A stretch of 64,000 nt of DNA. It comes from Pseudomonas uvaldensis. GTDB lineage: Bacteria; Pseudomonadota; Gammaproteobacteria; Pseudomonadales; Pseudomonadaceae. Shown piece by piece: positions 10,347-22,515 of the stretch. Position numbers and translations under genes: made by a program. Below the pieces are notes generated by a model, which was given only the letters and a program-made list of their open reading frames with translations, was not told the DNA's origin and did no database searches. Within the stretch, counting starts at the first letter, position 1, and every line of letters starts with the position of its first letter. The stretch spans positions 186,001-250,000 of the forward strand of contig NZ_JAIWKS010000003.1 in assembly GCF_021271205.1 (NCBI RefSeq), given 5' to 3'.

Positions 10347-11843
10347 TTACATCAACCGCTTGCGTTCGCTCGAAGGCGCGATCCCGAGGGATTCGCGGTA
10401 TTTGGCGACGGTACGGCGGGCCACCTGAATGCCTTGTGCCTCCAGTAAACCAGCGATCTTGCTGTCACTCAACGGCTTTTTCTGATTTTCCGCCGCCACC
10501 AGTTTCTTGATGATCGCGCGGATGGCCGTGGACGAGCATTCGCCGCCTTCGGAGGTACTGACGTGGCTGGAGAAAAAGTATTTCAATTCATAGATTCCCC
10601 GCGGGGTATGCATGAATTTCTGAGTGGTGACGCGGGAAATCGTCGATTCGTGCATGCCCACCGCCTCGGCGATGTCATGCAGGACCAACGGCTTCATGGC
10701 TTCGTCACCATACTCCAGGAAACCGCGCTGATGCTCGACGATCTGGGTGGCGACTTTCATCAGGGTTTCGTTACGGCTTTGCAGGCTCTTGATGAACCAG
10801 CGCGCTTCTTGCAGCTGGTTGCGCATGAAGGTGTTATCGGCACTGGTGTCGGCGCGCTTTACAAACCCTGCATACTGGGCATTGACCCGCAACTTGGGGA
10901 CCGCTTCCTGGTTCAACTCCACCAGCCAGCGATCGTTGTGTTTGCGCACGATCACGTCGGGGACCACGTATTCGGGTTCGGTGGCCTCGATCTGCGAGCC
11001 CGGCCGCGGGTTGAGGCTCTGGACCAGTTCGATCACCTGGCGCAGTTCATCTTCCTTGAGTTTCATGCGCCGCATAAGCTGGCTGTAGTCGCGACCGCCC
11101 AACAGGTCGATGTAGTCGGTAACCAGCCGCTTGGCTTCGGCCAGCCAAGGCGTCTTGGCGGGCAATTGGCGCAGTTGCAGCAGCAGGCACTCGCCGAGGC
11201 TGCGGGCGCCGATGCCGGCCGGTTCGAACTGCTGGATGCGGTGCAGGACGGCTTCGATCTCGTCCAGCTCGATGTCCAGCTCGGGATCGAAGGCTTCCAG
11301 GATTTCTTCGAGGGTCTCGTCCAGGTAGCCCTGGTTGTTGATGCAGTCGATCAGGGTCACCGCAATCAGGCGATCGGTGTCCGACATCGGTGCCAGGTTC
11401 AACTGCCACAACAGGTGGCTTTGCAGGCTCTCGCCGGCGGAGGTGCGGGTGGTGAAGTCCCACTCGTCGTCATCGCTGCTGGGCAGGCTGCTGGCACTGG
11501 TCTGGTAGACGTCTTCCCAAGCGGTGTCCACGGGCAGGTCGTTGGGAATGCGTTCGTTCCATTCGCCATCCTCCAGATTGTCCACTGTCGGCGCGGATTG
11601 TTCCTGAAAGGACGGTTCCTGGATCTCGGTACTGGTTTTCTGCTCGACGTTGTCGGCCAGCGGATCGGTGTTATCGAAGTCGTCGCCTTCTTCCTGGCGC
11701 TCGAGCATCGGGTTGGATTCCAGGGCCTCCTGGATTTCCTGTTGCAGGTCCAGGGTCGACAATTGGAGCAAGCGGATAGCCTGTTGCAGCTGCGGCGTCA
11801 TCGTCAGCTGCTGGCCCATTCTCAAGACTAGCGATGGTTTCAT
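10347..11843 (-). CDS. rpoN: RNA polymerase sigma-54 factor RpoN
   Basis: A 498-residue sigma-54. The N-terminal glutamine-rich region I ([20 protein letters not shown]), an acidic region II and the C-terminal RpoN box [10 protein letters not shown] (about residues 475-484) are all present. It directs polymerase to -24/-12 promoters for nitrogen, flagellar and carbon genes. It lies downstream of lptB with a 155-bp gap that probably holds its own promoter. Confidence 0.97.
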   Translation of the reverse strand: MKPSLVLRMGQQLTMTPQLQQAIRLLQLSTLDLQQEIQEALESNPMLERQEEGDDFDNTDPLADNVEQKTSTEIQEPSFQEQSAPTVDNLEDGEWNERIPNDLPVDTAWEDVYQTSASSLPSSDDDEWDFTTRTSAGESLQSHLLWQLNLAPMSDTDRLIAVTLIDCINNQGYLDETLEEILEAFDPELDIELDEIEAVLHRIQQFEPAGIGARSLGECLLLQLRQLPAKTPWLAEAKRLVTDYIDLLGGRDYSQLMRRMKLKEDELRQVIELVQSLNPRPGSQIEATEPEYVVPDVIVRKHNDRWLVELNQEAVPKLRVNAQYAGFVKRADTSADNTFMRNQLQEARWFIKSLQSRNETLMKVATQIVEHQRGFLEYGDEAMKPLVLHDIAEAVGMHESTISRVTTQKFMHTPRGIYELKYFFSSHVSTSEGGECSSTAIRAIIKKLVAAENQKKPLSDSKIAGLLEAQGIQVARRTVAKYRESLGIAPSSERKRLM

Positions 11844-11998
11844 GGCAGGGGCTTAACACCTTATTCGCCGGCGCACATGCGCCATCCACTACATGGCGCC
11901 GGAGCGCCAAACCTTAAGCAAATTATATGCCTGAAACTGAAGTGTTTGCCTAGCAATAAAATCAGCGGTGCCGGGCCAATTTACCAAACACGTTATGC

Positions 11999-12724
11999 CT
12001 ACAAGCGGAACTCATGACCCAGATAGACTTCCTTGACCAGTTCATTGGCCAGGATGGTCGCCGCGTCGCCCTCGGCGATCAGTTGTCCGTCATTGACAAT
12101 GTAGGCGGTTTCGCAGATGTCCAGGGTCTCACGCACGTTGTGGTCGGTGATCAGCACGCCGATCCCCTTGGCCTTGAGGTGGTGAATGATCTGCTTGATG
12201 TCGCCTACCGAGATCGGGTCCACGCCGGCGAACGGTTCGTCGAGCAGAATGAATTTCGGCGCGGTGGCCAGGGCTCGCGCGATTTCCACCCGGCGTCGTT
12301 CGCCGCCGGAGAGGCTCATGCCCAGGTTGTCACGGATATGACTGATGTGGAATTCCTGCAACAGGCTTTCCAGCTCCTGGCGGCGGCCGGCTTTGTCGAG
12401 ATCCTTGCGGGTTTCGAGGATCGCCATGATGTTGTCGGCCACCGACAGCTTGCGGAAGATCGATGCTTCCTGAGGCAGGTAGCCGATGCCGGCTTTCGCC
12501 CGGCCATGCATGGGCTGGTGGCTGACGTCCAGGTCGTCGATCAGTACGCGGCCCTGATCGGCCTGTACCAGGCCGACGATCATATAGAAACAGGTGGTTT
12601 TGCCCGCGCCGTTGGGGCCGAGCAGGCCGACGATCTGCCCGCTGTCGATGGACAGGCTGACATCACGCACAACCTGGCGGCCCTTGTAGCTCTTGGCCAG
12701 GTGCTGAGCTTTCAGAGTTGCCAT
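11999..12724 (-). CDS. lptB: LPS export ABC transporter ATPase LptB
   Basis: A 241-residue ABC ATPase: Walker [10 protein letters not shown], signature [16 protein letters not shown], Walker [14 protein letters not shown]. LptB powers the LptFG transporter that extracts LPS from the inner membrane. It overlaps lptA by one base and follows lptC-lptA. Confidence 0.96.
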   Translation of the reverse strand: MATLKAQHLAKSYKGRQVVRDVSLSIDSGQIVGLLGPNGAGKTTCFYMIVGLVQADQGRVLIDDLDVSHQPMHGRAKAGIGYLPQEASIFRKLSVADNIMAILETRKDLDKAGRRQELESLLQEFHISHIRDNLGMSLSGGERRRVEIARALATAPKFILLDEPFAGVDPISVGDIKQIIHHLKAKGIGVLITDHNVRETLDICETAYIVNDGQLIAEGDAATILANELVKEVYLGHEFRL

Positions 12725-13269
12725 TACTGGGCCTTCTGCTCGGTTTTCTTTTTCGGCTGGATGACCATGTCGATCCGTGGGCGCTGCTCGGTCACCTTGC
12801 TGCCGGTGGCGCGACCGGCGCTGGCGAGTTTCTTGTTGGTGTCGTAGACGATTTTTTCGCCCTGGGTGACGTTGTTGTCCTTGTCGATGACCTTGGCGCG
12901 GTCGATCAGCACAACGCGGTCCTGGGAGGCGTGATACTGGATGGTCACGCCGTAGCCCTGGACGGGCTTGGTGTCGCCGGCTGTCTGCAGTTGCTCGAAA
13001 TAGGCCAGGTTGCCCACGGAGGTCACCACGTCTATATCGCCGGACTGGGTGCGGGTGATGGTCACGGTATTGCCGGTCACCTTCATCGAGCCCTGGGTGA
13101 TGATCACGTCACCTTTATAGGTCGCCACGCCGTTCTTGTCGTCAAGCTGAGCGTCGTCGGCCTGGATGCGGATAGGCTGGTCGCGGTCGTTGGGGAGGGA
13201 CCAGGCGCTCGCGCTTCCCAGTGCTGCGCCCAGACTGAGCAAAATAGGGAGGGTTTTAGCGAGCTTCAT
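12724..13269 (-). CDS. lptA: LPS transport periplasmic protein LptA
   Basis: A 181-residue protein with an N-terminal signal peptide ([22 protein letters not shown]) and the OstA/LptA beta-jellyroll pattern ([21 protein letters not shown]). It forms the periplasmic bridge for LPS. The lysine-rich tail is normal for pseudomonads. Its start overlaps lptC by 14 bp. Confidence 0.93.
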   Translation of the reverse strand: MKLAKTLPILLSLGAALGSASAWSLPNDRDQPIRIQADDAQLDDKNGVATYKGDVIITQGSMKVTGNTVTITRTQSGDIDVVTSVGNLAYFEQLQTAGDTKPVQGYGVTIQYHASQDRVVLIDRAKVIDKDNNVTQGEKIVYDTNKKLASAGRATGSKVTEQRPRIDMVIQPKKKTEQKAQ

Positions 13270-13825
13270 ACTGTCCTCTTACGTTCGATAGCAGGTGTAT
13301 CCTGCTTTCCTTCAGATACGCTTTCATTCCCGTGCCGGTCGATACACCGCCGGCGCCGTCGATTCTAACGGGTTGCTCGGTCTGCGCATATTCCTGCTGC
13401 GGGAACACGGTCATGCGACTTGTGGTGATGATGGTCGTACGGTTTTTCTCGTCGGTGCGGGCCACGCGTACCGAGTCGATGAGCTCCACTTCGGTGCCAC
13501 CGGAATTGACTTCGGCGTGCTTGCTTTGCACATGCCACGGGAAATCGGTGCCACGAAACATGTTCAGGTCCGGCGTGGTCACCAACGTGATGTCGGTGGC
13601 CTTCACATGATCGACCTTGTCGGCCGTCATTTCGTACTGCACCTTGCCGTCGGGCAGGTACTGCAGGGTGTGCGTGTTGGTCGCGTACCAGTCTATCTTC
13701 TCTTCGACCTGGGCCGCAGGCCGGTCGAGAAAGCGTTCCGGACTGATGTTCCAGTAGCCTACCGCCGCGAAAATCGCTGCGATACAGCCGAACACCACGA
13801 TGGTGCGAATCTTCTTGCTCAGCAT
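13256..13825 (-). CDS. lptC: LPS export protein LptC
   Basis: A 189-residue protein with one N-terminal membrane anchor (TIVVFGCIAAIFAAVGYW) and a periplasmic LptC domain (YLPDGKVQYEMTADKVDHV). It connects LptBFG to LptA. It is 7 bp downstream of kdsC. Confidence 0.93.
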   Translation of the reverse strand: MLSKKIRTIVVFGCIAAIFAAVGYWNISPERFLDRPAAQVEEKIDWYATNTHTLQYLPDGKVQYEMTADKVDHVKATDITLVTTPDLNMFRGTDFPWHVQSKHAEVNSGGTEVELIDSVRVARTDEKNRTTIITTSRMTVFPQQEYAQTEQPVRIDGAGGVSTGTGMKAYLKESRIHLLSNVRGQYEAR

Positions 13826-13832
13826 AAATGGC

Positions 13833-14360
13833 TCACAGGTACGCGGCGTTGGCCGCTTCGAGGCGGCCCTGGGCGCGCAGGATCAGTTCGCAGAATTCAC
13901 GGGCCGCGCCTTCGCCGCCTCGTGCCGTGGTGACGCCGTGGGCGTGCTCGCGCACGAAACCGGCGGCGTTGGCCACCGCCATTCCCAGGCCGACACGGCG
14001 GATCACCGGCAGGTCCGGCAGGTCGTCACCCAGATAGGCGACCTGTTCGTAGCTTAGATTGAGCTGGCCCAGAAGCTCGTCCAGTACCACCAGTTTATCC
14101 TCGCGTCCCTGGTATAGATGGGGGATGCCGAGGTTCTTCGCGCGTCGCTCGACCACGGGAGTCTTGCGACCGCTGATGATGGCGGTCTGCACGCCGGCGG
14201 CCATCAGCATCTTGATGCCCTGACCGTCGAGCGTGTTGAAGGTCTTGAATTCGCTGCCATCTTCAAGGAAGTACAGGCGGCCATCGGTGAGTACGCCGTC
14301 AACGTCGAAAACGGCGAGCTTGATATCTTTGCCTCGTAGCAGCAGGTCGGTCGTCATCAC
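13833..14360 (-). CDS. kdsC: 3-deoxy-D-manno-octulosonate-8-phosphate phosphatase KdsC
   Basis: A 175-residue HAD phosphatase with motif I DVDGVLTDG and the YLGDDLPDLPVI motif. It dephosphorylates KDO-8-phosphate in KDO synthesis for lipid A. It overlaps kdsD by 4 bp (ATGA type). Confidence 0.95.
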   Translation of the reverse strand: MMTTDLLLRGKDIKLAVFDVDGVLTDGRLYFLEDGSEFKTFNTLDGQGIKMLMAAGVQTAIISGRKTPVVERRAKNLGIPHLYQGREDKLVVLDELLGQLNLSYEQVAYLGDDLPDLPVIRRVGLGMAVANAAGFVREHAHGVTTARGGEGAAREFCELILRAQGRLEAANAAYL

Positions 14361-15331
14361 ATTACTCCGGCGCGCAGCAGGTCGGACAGGTTGAAGGCGC
14401 CGATCGGGCGGTCCTCGTCATCCACCACTACCAGTGCGTTGATTCTGTGGTCTTCCATGATTTTCAAGGCTTCGGCGGCGAGCATGTCGGCGCGGGCCGT
14501 CTTGCCATGAAGGGTCATGACTTCGTCGATGGTTGCATTGCGGATGTCGATGGGGCGGTCGAGGGTGCGACGCAGGTCGCCGTCAGTGAAGATACCGGCG
14601 AGCTTGCCGTCGGTTTCGAGAATCACTGTCATGCCCAGTCCCTTGCGGGTCATTTCCATGAGGGCGTCCTTGAGGAGCGTGCCTCGCTGGACGTGCGGCA
14701 ACTCTTCGCCGGCGTGCATCACGTTTTCGACTTTTAGCAACAGGCGGCGACCCAGGGCGCCGCCGGGATGGGAAAAAGCGAAATCCTCGGCGGTGAACCC
14801 CCTGGCCTCCAGCAGCGCCACGGCGAGGGCGTCGCCCATGACCAGGGCCGCGGTGGTGGACGAGGTCGGGGCGAGGTTCAGCGGGCAGGCTTCGTGCTCG
14901 ACATGTACGTTGAGATTCACTTCGGCGGCCTTGGCCAGGGGGGAGTCTGGATTTCCGGTGATGCTGATCATCCGGATGCCAAGGCGCTTGATCAGCGGCA
15001 ACAGCGTGAGGATTTCGTTGGTCGAGCCCGAGTTGGACAGGGCCAGGATGACATCGTCCCGGGTGATCATGCCCATGTCGCCGTGGCTGGCCTCGGCAGG
15101 ATGGACGAAAAATGCAGTGGTGCCCGTGCTGGCCAGGGTCGCGGCGATCTTGTTGCCGATGTGCCCGGACTTGCCCATGCCAACGACGACGACGCGGCCC
15201 GTGCTGGCCAGAATCATCTCGCAGGCGCGTACGAAATCAGCGTCGATATGGGGCAGCAAGCCTTGCACGGCTTCGAGCTCGAGGCGGATGGTACGTTGTG
15301 CCGATTGAATCAGGTCGCTGGATTGGCTCAT
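14357..15331 (-). CDS. kdsD: D-arabinose-5-phosphate isomerase KdsD
   Basis: A 324-residue protein with an N-terminal SIS sugar-isomerase domain (GMGKSGHIGNKIAATLASTG) and two C-terminal CBS repeats. It makes arabinose-5-phosphate, the first committed precursor of KDO. The ATG at 15331 (MSQSSDLIQSAQ) is preferred over an upstream start at 15394. It is the first gene of the kdsD-kdsC-lptCAB-rpoN block and diverges from mlaF; the 276-bp gap should carry both promoters. Confidence 0.95.
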   Translation of the reverse strand: MSQSSDLIQSAQRTIRLELEAVQGLLPHIDADFVRACEMILASTGRVVVVGMGKSGHIGNKIAATLASTGTTAFFVHPAEASHGDMGMITRDDVILALSNSGSTNEILTLLPLIKRLGIRMISITGNPDSPLAKAAEVNLNVHVEHEACPLNLAPTSSTTAALVMGDALAVALLEARGFTAEDFAFSHPGGALGRRLLLKVENVMHAGEELPHVQRGTLLKDALMEMTRKGLGMTVILETDGKLAGIFTDGDLRRTLDRPIDIRNATIDEVMTLHGKTARADMLAAEALKIMEDHRINALVVVDDEDRPIGAFNLSDLLRAGVM

Positions 15332-15607
15332 GTCAGAAATCGTATAGCCCGATGAAAAGGCGGCGATTATAGCGGCAATGAACAATTCCCTCACGCTAGT
15401 TCGTCATGCTTTGTGCGAACGCCTCGCAAGGTTTGCCATAAAACCGGGGCTTTTACCTTAATCCACGCTTAACCGGAGGGGGGTAACCCTTGGGCGCCCG
15501 ACCGTTGCAGTGATATAGTTCGCCGCCGGTTCGAATGCCCGGCAGTCGCGACAATTTGGCCGACTGGCCAGGCATCCGGATCTGAGGCTGCATCGCAAGG
15601 AGTTTAG

Positions 15608-16417
15608 ATGAGTGCCGACAACGCCTACGCGGTCGAGCTGAAGGGGCTGTCCTTCAAGCGAGGGACGCGCAGCATTTTCAACAATATCGATATTCGCATC
15701 CCGCGCGGCAAGGTCACCGGCATCATGGGACCTTCCGGGTGCGGCAAAACCACGCTGCTGCGCCTGATGGGGGCCCAGTTGCGCCCCAGCGCCGGCGAAG
15801 TCTGGGTCAACGGCCAGAATATTCCGACATTGTCGCGCAGTGACCTGTTCGATGCGCGCAAGAACATGGGCGTACTGTTCCAGAGCGGTGCGCTGTTCAC
15901 CGACCTGGATGTGTTCGAGAACGTGGCTTTTCCCCTGCGGGTTCACACCGACCTGCCGGAAGAAATGATCCGCGACATCGTCCTGCTCAAGTTGCAGGCG
16001 GTCGGGTTGCGTGGCGCCATCGATCTGATGCCGGACGAACTGTCCGGCGGCATGAAGCGCCGTGTCGCACTGGCGCGGGCGATTGCCCTCGACCCGAAGA
16101 TCCTCATGTACGACGAGCCCTTCGTCGGGCAGGACCCCATTGCCATGGGCGTGCTCGTGCGCCTGATCCGCCTGCTCAACGATGCGCTGGGCATCACCAG
16201 CATCGTGGTATCCCATGACCTGGCCGAAACCGCCAGCATTGCCGACTACATCTATGTGGTGGGTGATGGACAGGTGCTGGGGCAGGGTACGCCTCAAGAG
16301 CTGAAGGAATCGGACAACCCACGCATTCGCCAATTCATGAAGGGCGATGCGGACGGCCCGGTGGCGTTCCATTTTCCGGCCACGGATTACCGTACCGATC
16401 TGCTGGGGAAGCGCTGA
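15608..16417 (+). CDS. mlaF: Phospholipid transport ATPase MlaF
   Basis: A 269-residue ABC ATPase: Walker [10 protein letters not shown], signature [14 protein letters not shown], Walker [14 protein letters not shown]. MlaF energises the MlaFEDB complex that moves phospholipids between the membranes to preserve outer-membrane asymmetry; it is ttg2A in P. putida toluene-tolerance work. An AAGGAG site precedes the ATG. One-base overlap with mlaE. Confidence 0.96.
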   Translation: MSADNAYAVELKGLSFKRGTRSIFNNIDIRIPRGKVTGIMGPSGCGKTTLLRLMGAQLRPSAGEVWVNGQNIPTLSRSDLFDARKNMGVLFQSGALFTDLDVFENVAFPLRVHTDLPEEMIRDIVLLKLQAVGLRGAIDLMPDELSGGMKRRVALARAIALDPKILMYDEPFVGQDPIAMGVLVRLIRLLNDALGITSIVVSHDLAETASIADYIYVVGDGQVLGQGTPQELKESDNPRIRQFMKGDADGPVAFHFPATDYRTDLLGKR

Positions 16418-17214
16418 TGCGCAAGAAATCGCTGATAGAAAGAATTCGCCTGTTCGGTCACTCCGGCATCGACGTGCTGGCGGTACTGGGTCGCTCGACG
16501 CTGTTCCTGGTCCATGCTCTGCTCGGTCGCAACGCGACGGGCGGTGGTTTTGGCCTGCTGGTCAAGCAATTGCATTCGGTGGGCGTGATGTCCCTGGTGA
16601 TCATCGTGGTCTCCGGGATCTTCATCGGCATGGTACTGGCACTGCAGGGTTTCAATATCCTGTCCAGCTATGGGTCCGAGCAAGCGGTCGGGCAGATGGT
16701 TTCCCTGACACTGTTGCGCGAGCTCGGTCCCGTGGTCACCGCGTTGCTGTTCGCCGGACGCGCAGGTTCGGCGCTGACGGCCGAGATCGGCAACATGAAA
16801 TCCACCGAGCAGTTGTCGAGCCTGGAAATGATCGGTGTCGACCCGCTCAAGTACATCATCGCGCCACGCCTCTGGGCCGGTTTCATTTCCCTGCCGGTGC
16901 TGGCAATGATCTTCAGCGTCGTCGGGATCTGGGGAGGCTCATGGGTGGCTGTCGACTGGCTGGGGGTCTACGAAGGTTCCTACTGGTCCAATATGCAGAA
17001 CAGCGTCGATTTCCTCGACGATGTACTCAACGGCATCATCAAGAGCGCCGTATTCGCCTTCGTGGTGACCTGGATCGCCGTGTTTCAAGGCTATGACTGT
17101 GAGCCCACGTCAGAGGGGATCAGCCGTGCCACAACCAAGACCGTGGTGTACGCCTCGCTGGCAGTCCTGGGCCTTGACTTTATTTTGACCGCCTTGATGT
17201 TTGGAGATTTCTGA
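16417..17214 (+). CDS. mlaE: Phospholipid transport permease MlaE
   Basis: A 265-residue MlaE-family permease with five to six membrane segments and the conserved [21 protein letters not shown] cytoplasmic loop. It is the inner-membrane channel of the Mla complex. Overlaps mlaF and mlaD by single bases, so the operon is tightly coupled. Confidence 0.95.
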   Translation: MRKKSLIERIRLFGHSGIDVLAVLGRSTLFLVHALLGRNATGGGFGLLVKQLHSVGVMSLVIIVVSGIFIGMVLALQGFNILSSYGSEQAVGQMVSLTLLRELGPVVTALLFAGRAGSALTAEIGNMKSTEQLSSLEMIGVDPLKYIIAPRLWAGFISLPVLAMIFSVVGIWGGSWVAVDWLGVYEGSYWSNMQNSVDFLDDVLNGIIKSAVFAFVVTWIAVFQGYDCEPTSEGISRATTKTVVYASLAVLGLDFILTALMFGDF

Positions 17215-17681
17215 TGCAAAACCGCACCCTGGAAATCGGTGTCGGCCTTTTCCTGCTGGCTGGCATCCTGGCTTTGCTGCTGCTGGCCCTGCGGGTCAGT
17301 GGCCTGGCGCCGACCGCCAACACCGATACCTATAAACTCTATGCTTATTTTGACAATATCGCCGGTTTGACGGTCAGAGCCAAAGTGACCATGGCCGGCG
17401 TGACGATTGGCAAGGTCACGGCAATCGATCTGGACCGCGACACGTTCACCGGCCGGGTGACGCTGCAGCTGGAAAAGCGGGTGGATAACCTGCCGACCGA
17501 CTCCACTGCATCCATCCTCACCGCCGGTTTGCTGGGCGAGAAATACATCGGTATCAGCGTGGGCGGGGAGGAAACCCTGCTCAAGGATGGTGGCACCATC
17601 CACGATACGCAATCGTCGTTGGTGCTCGAGGACCTGATCGGGAAATTCCTGCTCAATACTGTTAGCAAAGACGCTAAATAA
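17214..17681 (+). CDS. mlaD: MCE-domain substrate-binding protein MlaD
   Basis: A 155-residue protein with an N-terminal anchor (VGLFLLAGILALLLLALRV) and one MCE domain (YFDNIAGLTVRAKVTMAGV; GLLGEKYIGISVGG). It forms the hexameric periplasmic ring of the Mla complex. Confidence 0.95.
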   Translation: MQNRTLEIGVGLFLLAGILALLLLALRVSGLAPTANTDTYKLYAYFDNIAGLTVRAKVTMAGVTIGKVTAIDLDRDTFTGRVTLQLEKRVDNLPTDSTASILTAGLLGEKYIGISVGGEETLLKDGGTIHDTQSSLVLEDLIGKFLLNTVSKDAK

Positions 17682-17691
17682 GGAGCTTTCG

Positions 17692-18345
17692 ATGATTTCT
17701 ATCCTGCGACGCACCCTGTTGGTCCTGCTGGCGGCCTTGCCGCTGATGGCCAACGCCGTGGCGGCGCCTTCGGCGCACGACATCATCCAGGACACCACGA
17801 ACCGGTTGCTGGCCGATCTTTCTGCCAACAAAGAGAAATACAAGCAGGACCCTGGCGCCTTCTATGATGCGCTCAATGGTATCGTCGGTCCCGTGGTGGA
17901 CGCCGACGGTATCTCCCGCAGCATCATGACCGTCAAGTATTCGCGCAAGGCGAGCCCGGAGCAGATGACCCGCTTCCAGGAAAACTTCAAGCGCAGCCTG
18001 ATGCAGTTCTATGGCAACGCCCTGCTCGAATACAACAACCAGGGCATCACCGTTTCGCCGGCCAAGGATGAAAGCGGCACCCGCACCAGCGTCGACATGC
18101 AGGTCAAGGGTAACAACGGCGCGATCTACCCGGTGTCGTACACACTCGAGAAGCTGAACGGCGAGTGGAAGGTGCGTAATGTGATCATTAACGGCATCAA
18201 TATCGGCAAGCTGTTCCGCGACCAGTTCGCCGACGCGATGCAGCGCAATGGCAACGACCTGGACAAGACCATCAACGGTTGGGCGGGTGAAGTCGCCAAG
18301 GCCAAGGAAGTGGCCGAAGAAGCCAAAGAGAAGCAGGAACAATGA
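17692..18345 (+). CDS. mlaC: Periplasmic phospholipid shuttle MlaC
   Basis: A 217-residue Tgt2/MlaC protein with a signal peptide ending ...LMANAVAA. It ferries phospholipids between MlaA in the outer membrane and MlaD. The charged alanine/lysine/glutamate tail is common in pseudomonads. It overlaps mlaB by 4 bp. Confidence 0.94.
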   Translation: MISILRRTLLVLLAALPLMANAVAAPSAHDIIQDTTNRLLADLSANKEKYKQDPGAFYDALNGIVGPVVDADGISRSIMTVKYSRKASPEQMTRFQENFKRSLMQFYGNALLEYNNQGITVSPAKDESGTRTSVDMQVKGNNGAIYPVSYTLEKLNGEWKVRNVIINGINIGKLFRDQFADAMQRNGNDLDKTINGWAGEVAKAKEVAEEAKEKQEQ

Positions 18346-18659
18346 ACGAGACGGTAAGCGAGTCTGCCGTCCGTCTGGGCGAGGGTGGCGAATTGCTGCT
18401 CAGCGGTGTGCTGGATTACCGTACCGGTCCGGCCCTGCGCAAGCAGGGCCAGGCGCTGATCAAGTCCGCCAGCGCCGCCGAGCTGGTTATCGACTGCTCG
18501 GCGGTGCACAAGTCCAGCAGTGTCGGGCTGTCCCTGCTGCTGTGCTTCATGCGGGACGCTCAGGCGGCCGGCAAGGCCTGGAGCATCCGTAACATGCCCG
18601 ATGACATGCGTGAGATCGCCCAGGTCAGTGAACTGACCGAGTTGCTGGTACATTCCTGA
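18342..18659 (+). CDS. mlaB: STAS-domain protein MlaB
   Basis: A 105-residue STAS domain with the conserved serine region HKSSSVGLSLLL. MlaB binds MlaF and is needed for complex assembly. It is the last gene of mlaFEDCB; a terminator follows. Confidence 0.92.
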   Translation: MNETVSESAVRLGEGGELLLSGVLDYRTGPALRKQGQALIKSASAAELVIDCSAVHKSSSVGLSLLLCFMRDAQAAGKAWSIRNMPDDMREIAQVSELTELLVHS

Positions 18660-18676
18660 GCCGTACCCTTTGAAAC

Positions 18677-18730
18677 AAGCCCCCCGTCAGAGTCCGGCTT
18701 CGCGGGGTTCGCAGGCGCGGGGCTTTTTTG
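18677..18730 (+). terminator. Terminator after mlaB
   Basis: Stem AAGCCCC (18677-18683) pairs with GGGGCTT (18719-18725) and runs into six T (18724-18729). The loop holds a smaller GC-rich hairpin. It separates the mla operon from ibaG. Confidence 0.75.
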
Positions 18731-18775
18731 TATGATGTGCGACCCGCGCGCACTGGGCGCCGATTGAGGTTGAGC

Positions 18776-20303
<1,528 letters not shown>

Positions 20304-20349
20304 TCCCGGCTGCATGGGCATATGGATTTGCCCGTTGATTTCGTTTCAG

Positions 20350-20373
20350 ATCGAGGGTGTTTGCACCCTCGAT
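20350..20373 (+). terminator. Hairpin between murA and hisG
   Basis: A perfect 10-bp stem (ATCGAGGGTG / CACCCTCGAT) closes a TTTG loop. There is no T run, so it could be an attenuating or RNA-stabilising hairpin rather than a classical terminator. Confidence 0.5.
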
Positions 20374-20432
20374 GTGTGTCCGGCGCCGCTTGCGACCGGG
20401 CATGAGTACCTTGATAAGGACTGACGTTTCCC

Positions 20433-21068
20433 ATGTTGACCATCGCACTGTCCAAGGGCCGCATCCTTGACGACACCTTGCCGCTTCTGGCTGAAGCGGG
20501 CATCGTGCCGACCGAGAATCCGGACAAGAGCCGCAAGCTGATCATCCCCACGACCCAGGCCGATGTGCGCTTGCTGATCGTGCGTGCCACCGATGTGCCG
20601 ACCTACGTTGAACATGGCGCAGCCGATCTGGGCGTTGCCGGCAAGGACGTATTGATGGAGTACGGCGGCCAGGGCTTGTACGAGCCGCTGGACCTGCGAA
20701 TCGCCCGCTGCAAGCTGATGACCGCCGGCAAGGTCGGCGTGCCGGAACCCAAGGGGCGCTTGCGGGTGGCCACCAAGTTCGTCAACGTTGCCAAGCGTTA
20801 CTACGCCGAGCAGGGCCGTCAGGTCGACATCATCAAGCTGTACGGCTCGATGGAGCTGGCACCGCTGATCGGCCTGGCGGACAAGATCATCGACGTGGTC
20901 GACACGGGTAACACCCTGCGGGCCAACGGTCTGGAGCCCCAGGACTTCATCGCCGAGATCAGCTCCCGACTGATCGTCAACAAGGCGTCGATGAAAATGC
21001 AGCACGCGCGCATCCAGGCTTTGATCGATACCCTGCGCAACGCAGTGGAATCGCGACACCGCGGCTGA
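20433..21068 (+). CDS. hisG: ATP phosphoribosyltransferase, short form (HisG)
   Basis: A 211-residue short-form HisG that lacks the C-terminal regulatory domain, so it requires HisZ, which is not in this window. It condenses ATP and PRPP, the first step of histidine synthesis; [14 protein letters not shown] is the PRPP loop. It is followed by hisD and hisC. Confidence 0.96.
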   Translation: MLTIALSKGRILDDTLPLLAEAGIVPTENPDKSRKLIIPTTQADVRLLIVRATDVPTYVEHGAADLGVAGKDVLMEYGGQGLYEPLDLRIARCKLMTAGKVGVPEPKGRLRVATKFVNVAKRYYAEQGRQVDIIKLYGSMELAPLIGLADKIIDVVDTGNTLRANGLEPQDFIAEISSRLIVNKASMKMQHARIQALIDTLRNAVESRHRG

Positions 21069-21190
21069 TATACCTGCGCGACTGCGGTCGCGCCCGTCTA
21101 TCCGTGTCATAGCCAATTTTCTCAGGTGCCCACGCGAATGGACTGGTAGCTTAGGGCGCCTGAGCATTTGCCATTAATGAGGCCCTCGCT

Positions 21191-22513
21191 ATGACCGCTC
21201 CCACTTCGATTCGCCGACTCAACGCTGCCGACCCGGATTTTGCCCGTCATCTGGATCATCTGCTGAGCTGGGAAAGTGTGTCCGACGACTCGGTCAATCA
21301 GCGGGTGCTGGACATCATCCAGGCCGTGCGCGAGCGTGGGGATGAGGCCCTGGTGGAATTCACCCAGAAGTTCGACGGCCTGCAAGCGGCATCCATGGCC
21401 GACTTGATCCTGCCGCGCGAGCGCCTGGAACTGGCCCTGACTCGCATCAGCGTGCCTCAGCGCGAAGCCCTGGAAAAAGCCGCCTCCCGCGTGCGCAGCT
21501 ATCACGAACGGCAGAAACAGGACTCCTGGAGCTACACCGAAGCCGACGGCACGGTGCTGGGCCAGAAGGTCACGCCGCTGGACCGCGCCGGCCTGTACGT
21601 ACCGGGGGGCAAGGCGTCGTACCCGTCCTCGGTGTTGATGAATGCAATCCCGGCCAAGGTCGCCGGTGTGACCGAAGTGGTCATGGTGGTTCCGACCCCG
21701 CGCGGTGAAATCAATGAGCTGGTGCTGGCTGCGGCCTGTATCGCCGGGGTTGACCGAGTATTCACCATTGGGGGCGCCCAGGCCGTGGCGGCGCTGGCCT
21801 ATGGTACCGAAAGCGTGCCGCGGGTCGACAAAGTCGTCGGACCGGGCAACATCTATGTCGCCACGGCCAAGCGCCACGTGTTCGGCCAGGTTGGCATCGA
21901 CATGATCGCCGGTCCTTCGGAGATCCTCGTCGTGTGTGACGGCCAGACCGATCCGGACTGGATCGCCATGGACCTGTTTTCCCAGGCTGAGCACGACGAA
22001 GACGCCCAGGCGATCCTGGTCAGCCCGGATGCTGATTTCCTCGACAAAGTCGCGGCCAGCATCGACAAGCTGCTGCCCACCATGGATCGCGCCGAGATCA
22101 TCAACACCTCGATCAATGGTCGCGGGGCGCTGATCAAGGTCGATGACATGGAGCAGGCCATCGAGGTGGCCAACCGTATCGCGCCGGAGCACCTGGAGTT
22201 GTCAGTGGCTGATCCACAGGCCTGGTTGCCGCAGATCCGTCATGCCGGCGCGATCTTCATGGGCCGCCACACCAGCGAGGCCCTGGGCGACTATTGCGCC
22301 GGCCCCAACCACGTATTGCCAACCTCCGGCACGGCGCGTTTCTCCTCGCCGCTGGGGGTGTACGACTTCCAGAAGCGTTCGTCGATCATTTTCTGCTCCG
22401 AGCAGGGGGCCTCCGAACTGGGCAAGACCGCTTCCGTGCTGGCCCGTGGCGAATCGCTGAGCGCCCACGCCCGCAGCGCCGAATACCGCATTCTTGATGA
22501 TCAGGGGAACTGA
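21191..22513 (+). CDS. hisD: Histidinol dehydrogenase HisD
   Basis: A 440-residue zinc enzyme with the signature region [16 protein letters not shown] and [14 protein letters not shown]. It carries out the last two oxidations of histidine synthesis. The 122-bp gap after hisG contains no gene. It ends 2 bp before hisC. Confidence 0.97.
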   Translation: MTAPTSIRRLNAADPDFARHLDHLLSWESVSDDSVNQRVLDIIQAVRERGDEALVEFTQKFDGLQAASMADLILPRERLELALTRISVPQREALEKAASRVRSYHERQKQDSWSYTEADGTVLGQKVTPLDRAGLYVPGGKASYPSSVLMNAIPAKVAGVTEVVMVVPTPRGEINELVLAAACIAGVDRVFTIGGAQAVAALAYGTESVPRVDKVVGPGNIYVATAKRHVFGQVGIDMIAGPSEILVVCDGQTDPDWIAMDLFSQAEHDEDAQAILVSPDADFLDKVAASIDKLLPTMDRAEIINTSINGRGALIKVDDMEQAIEVANRIAPEHLELSVADPQAWLPQIRHAGAIFMGRHTSEALGDYCAGPNHVLPTSGTARFSSPLGVYDFQKRSSIIFCSEQGASELGKTASVLARGESLSAHARSAEYRILDDQGN

Positions 22514-22515
22514 GC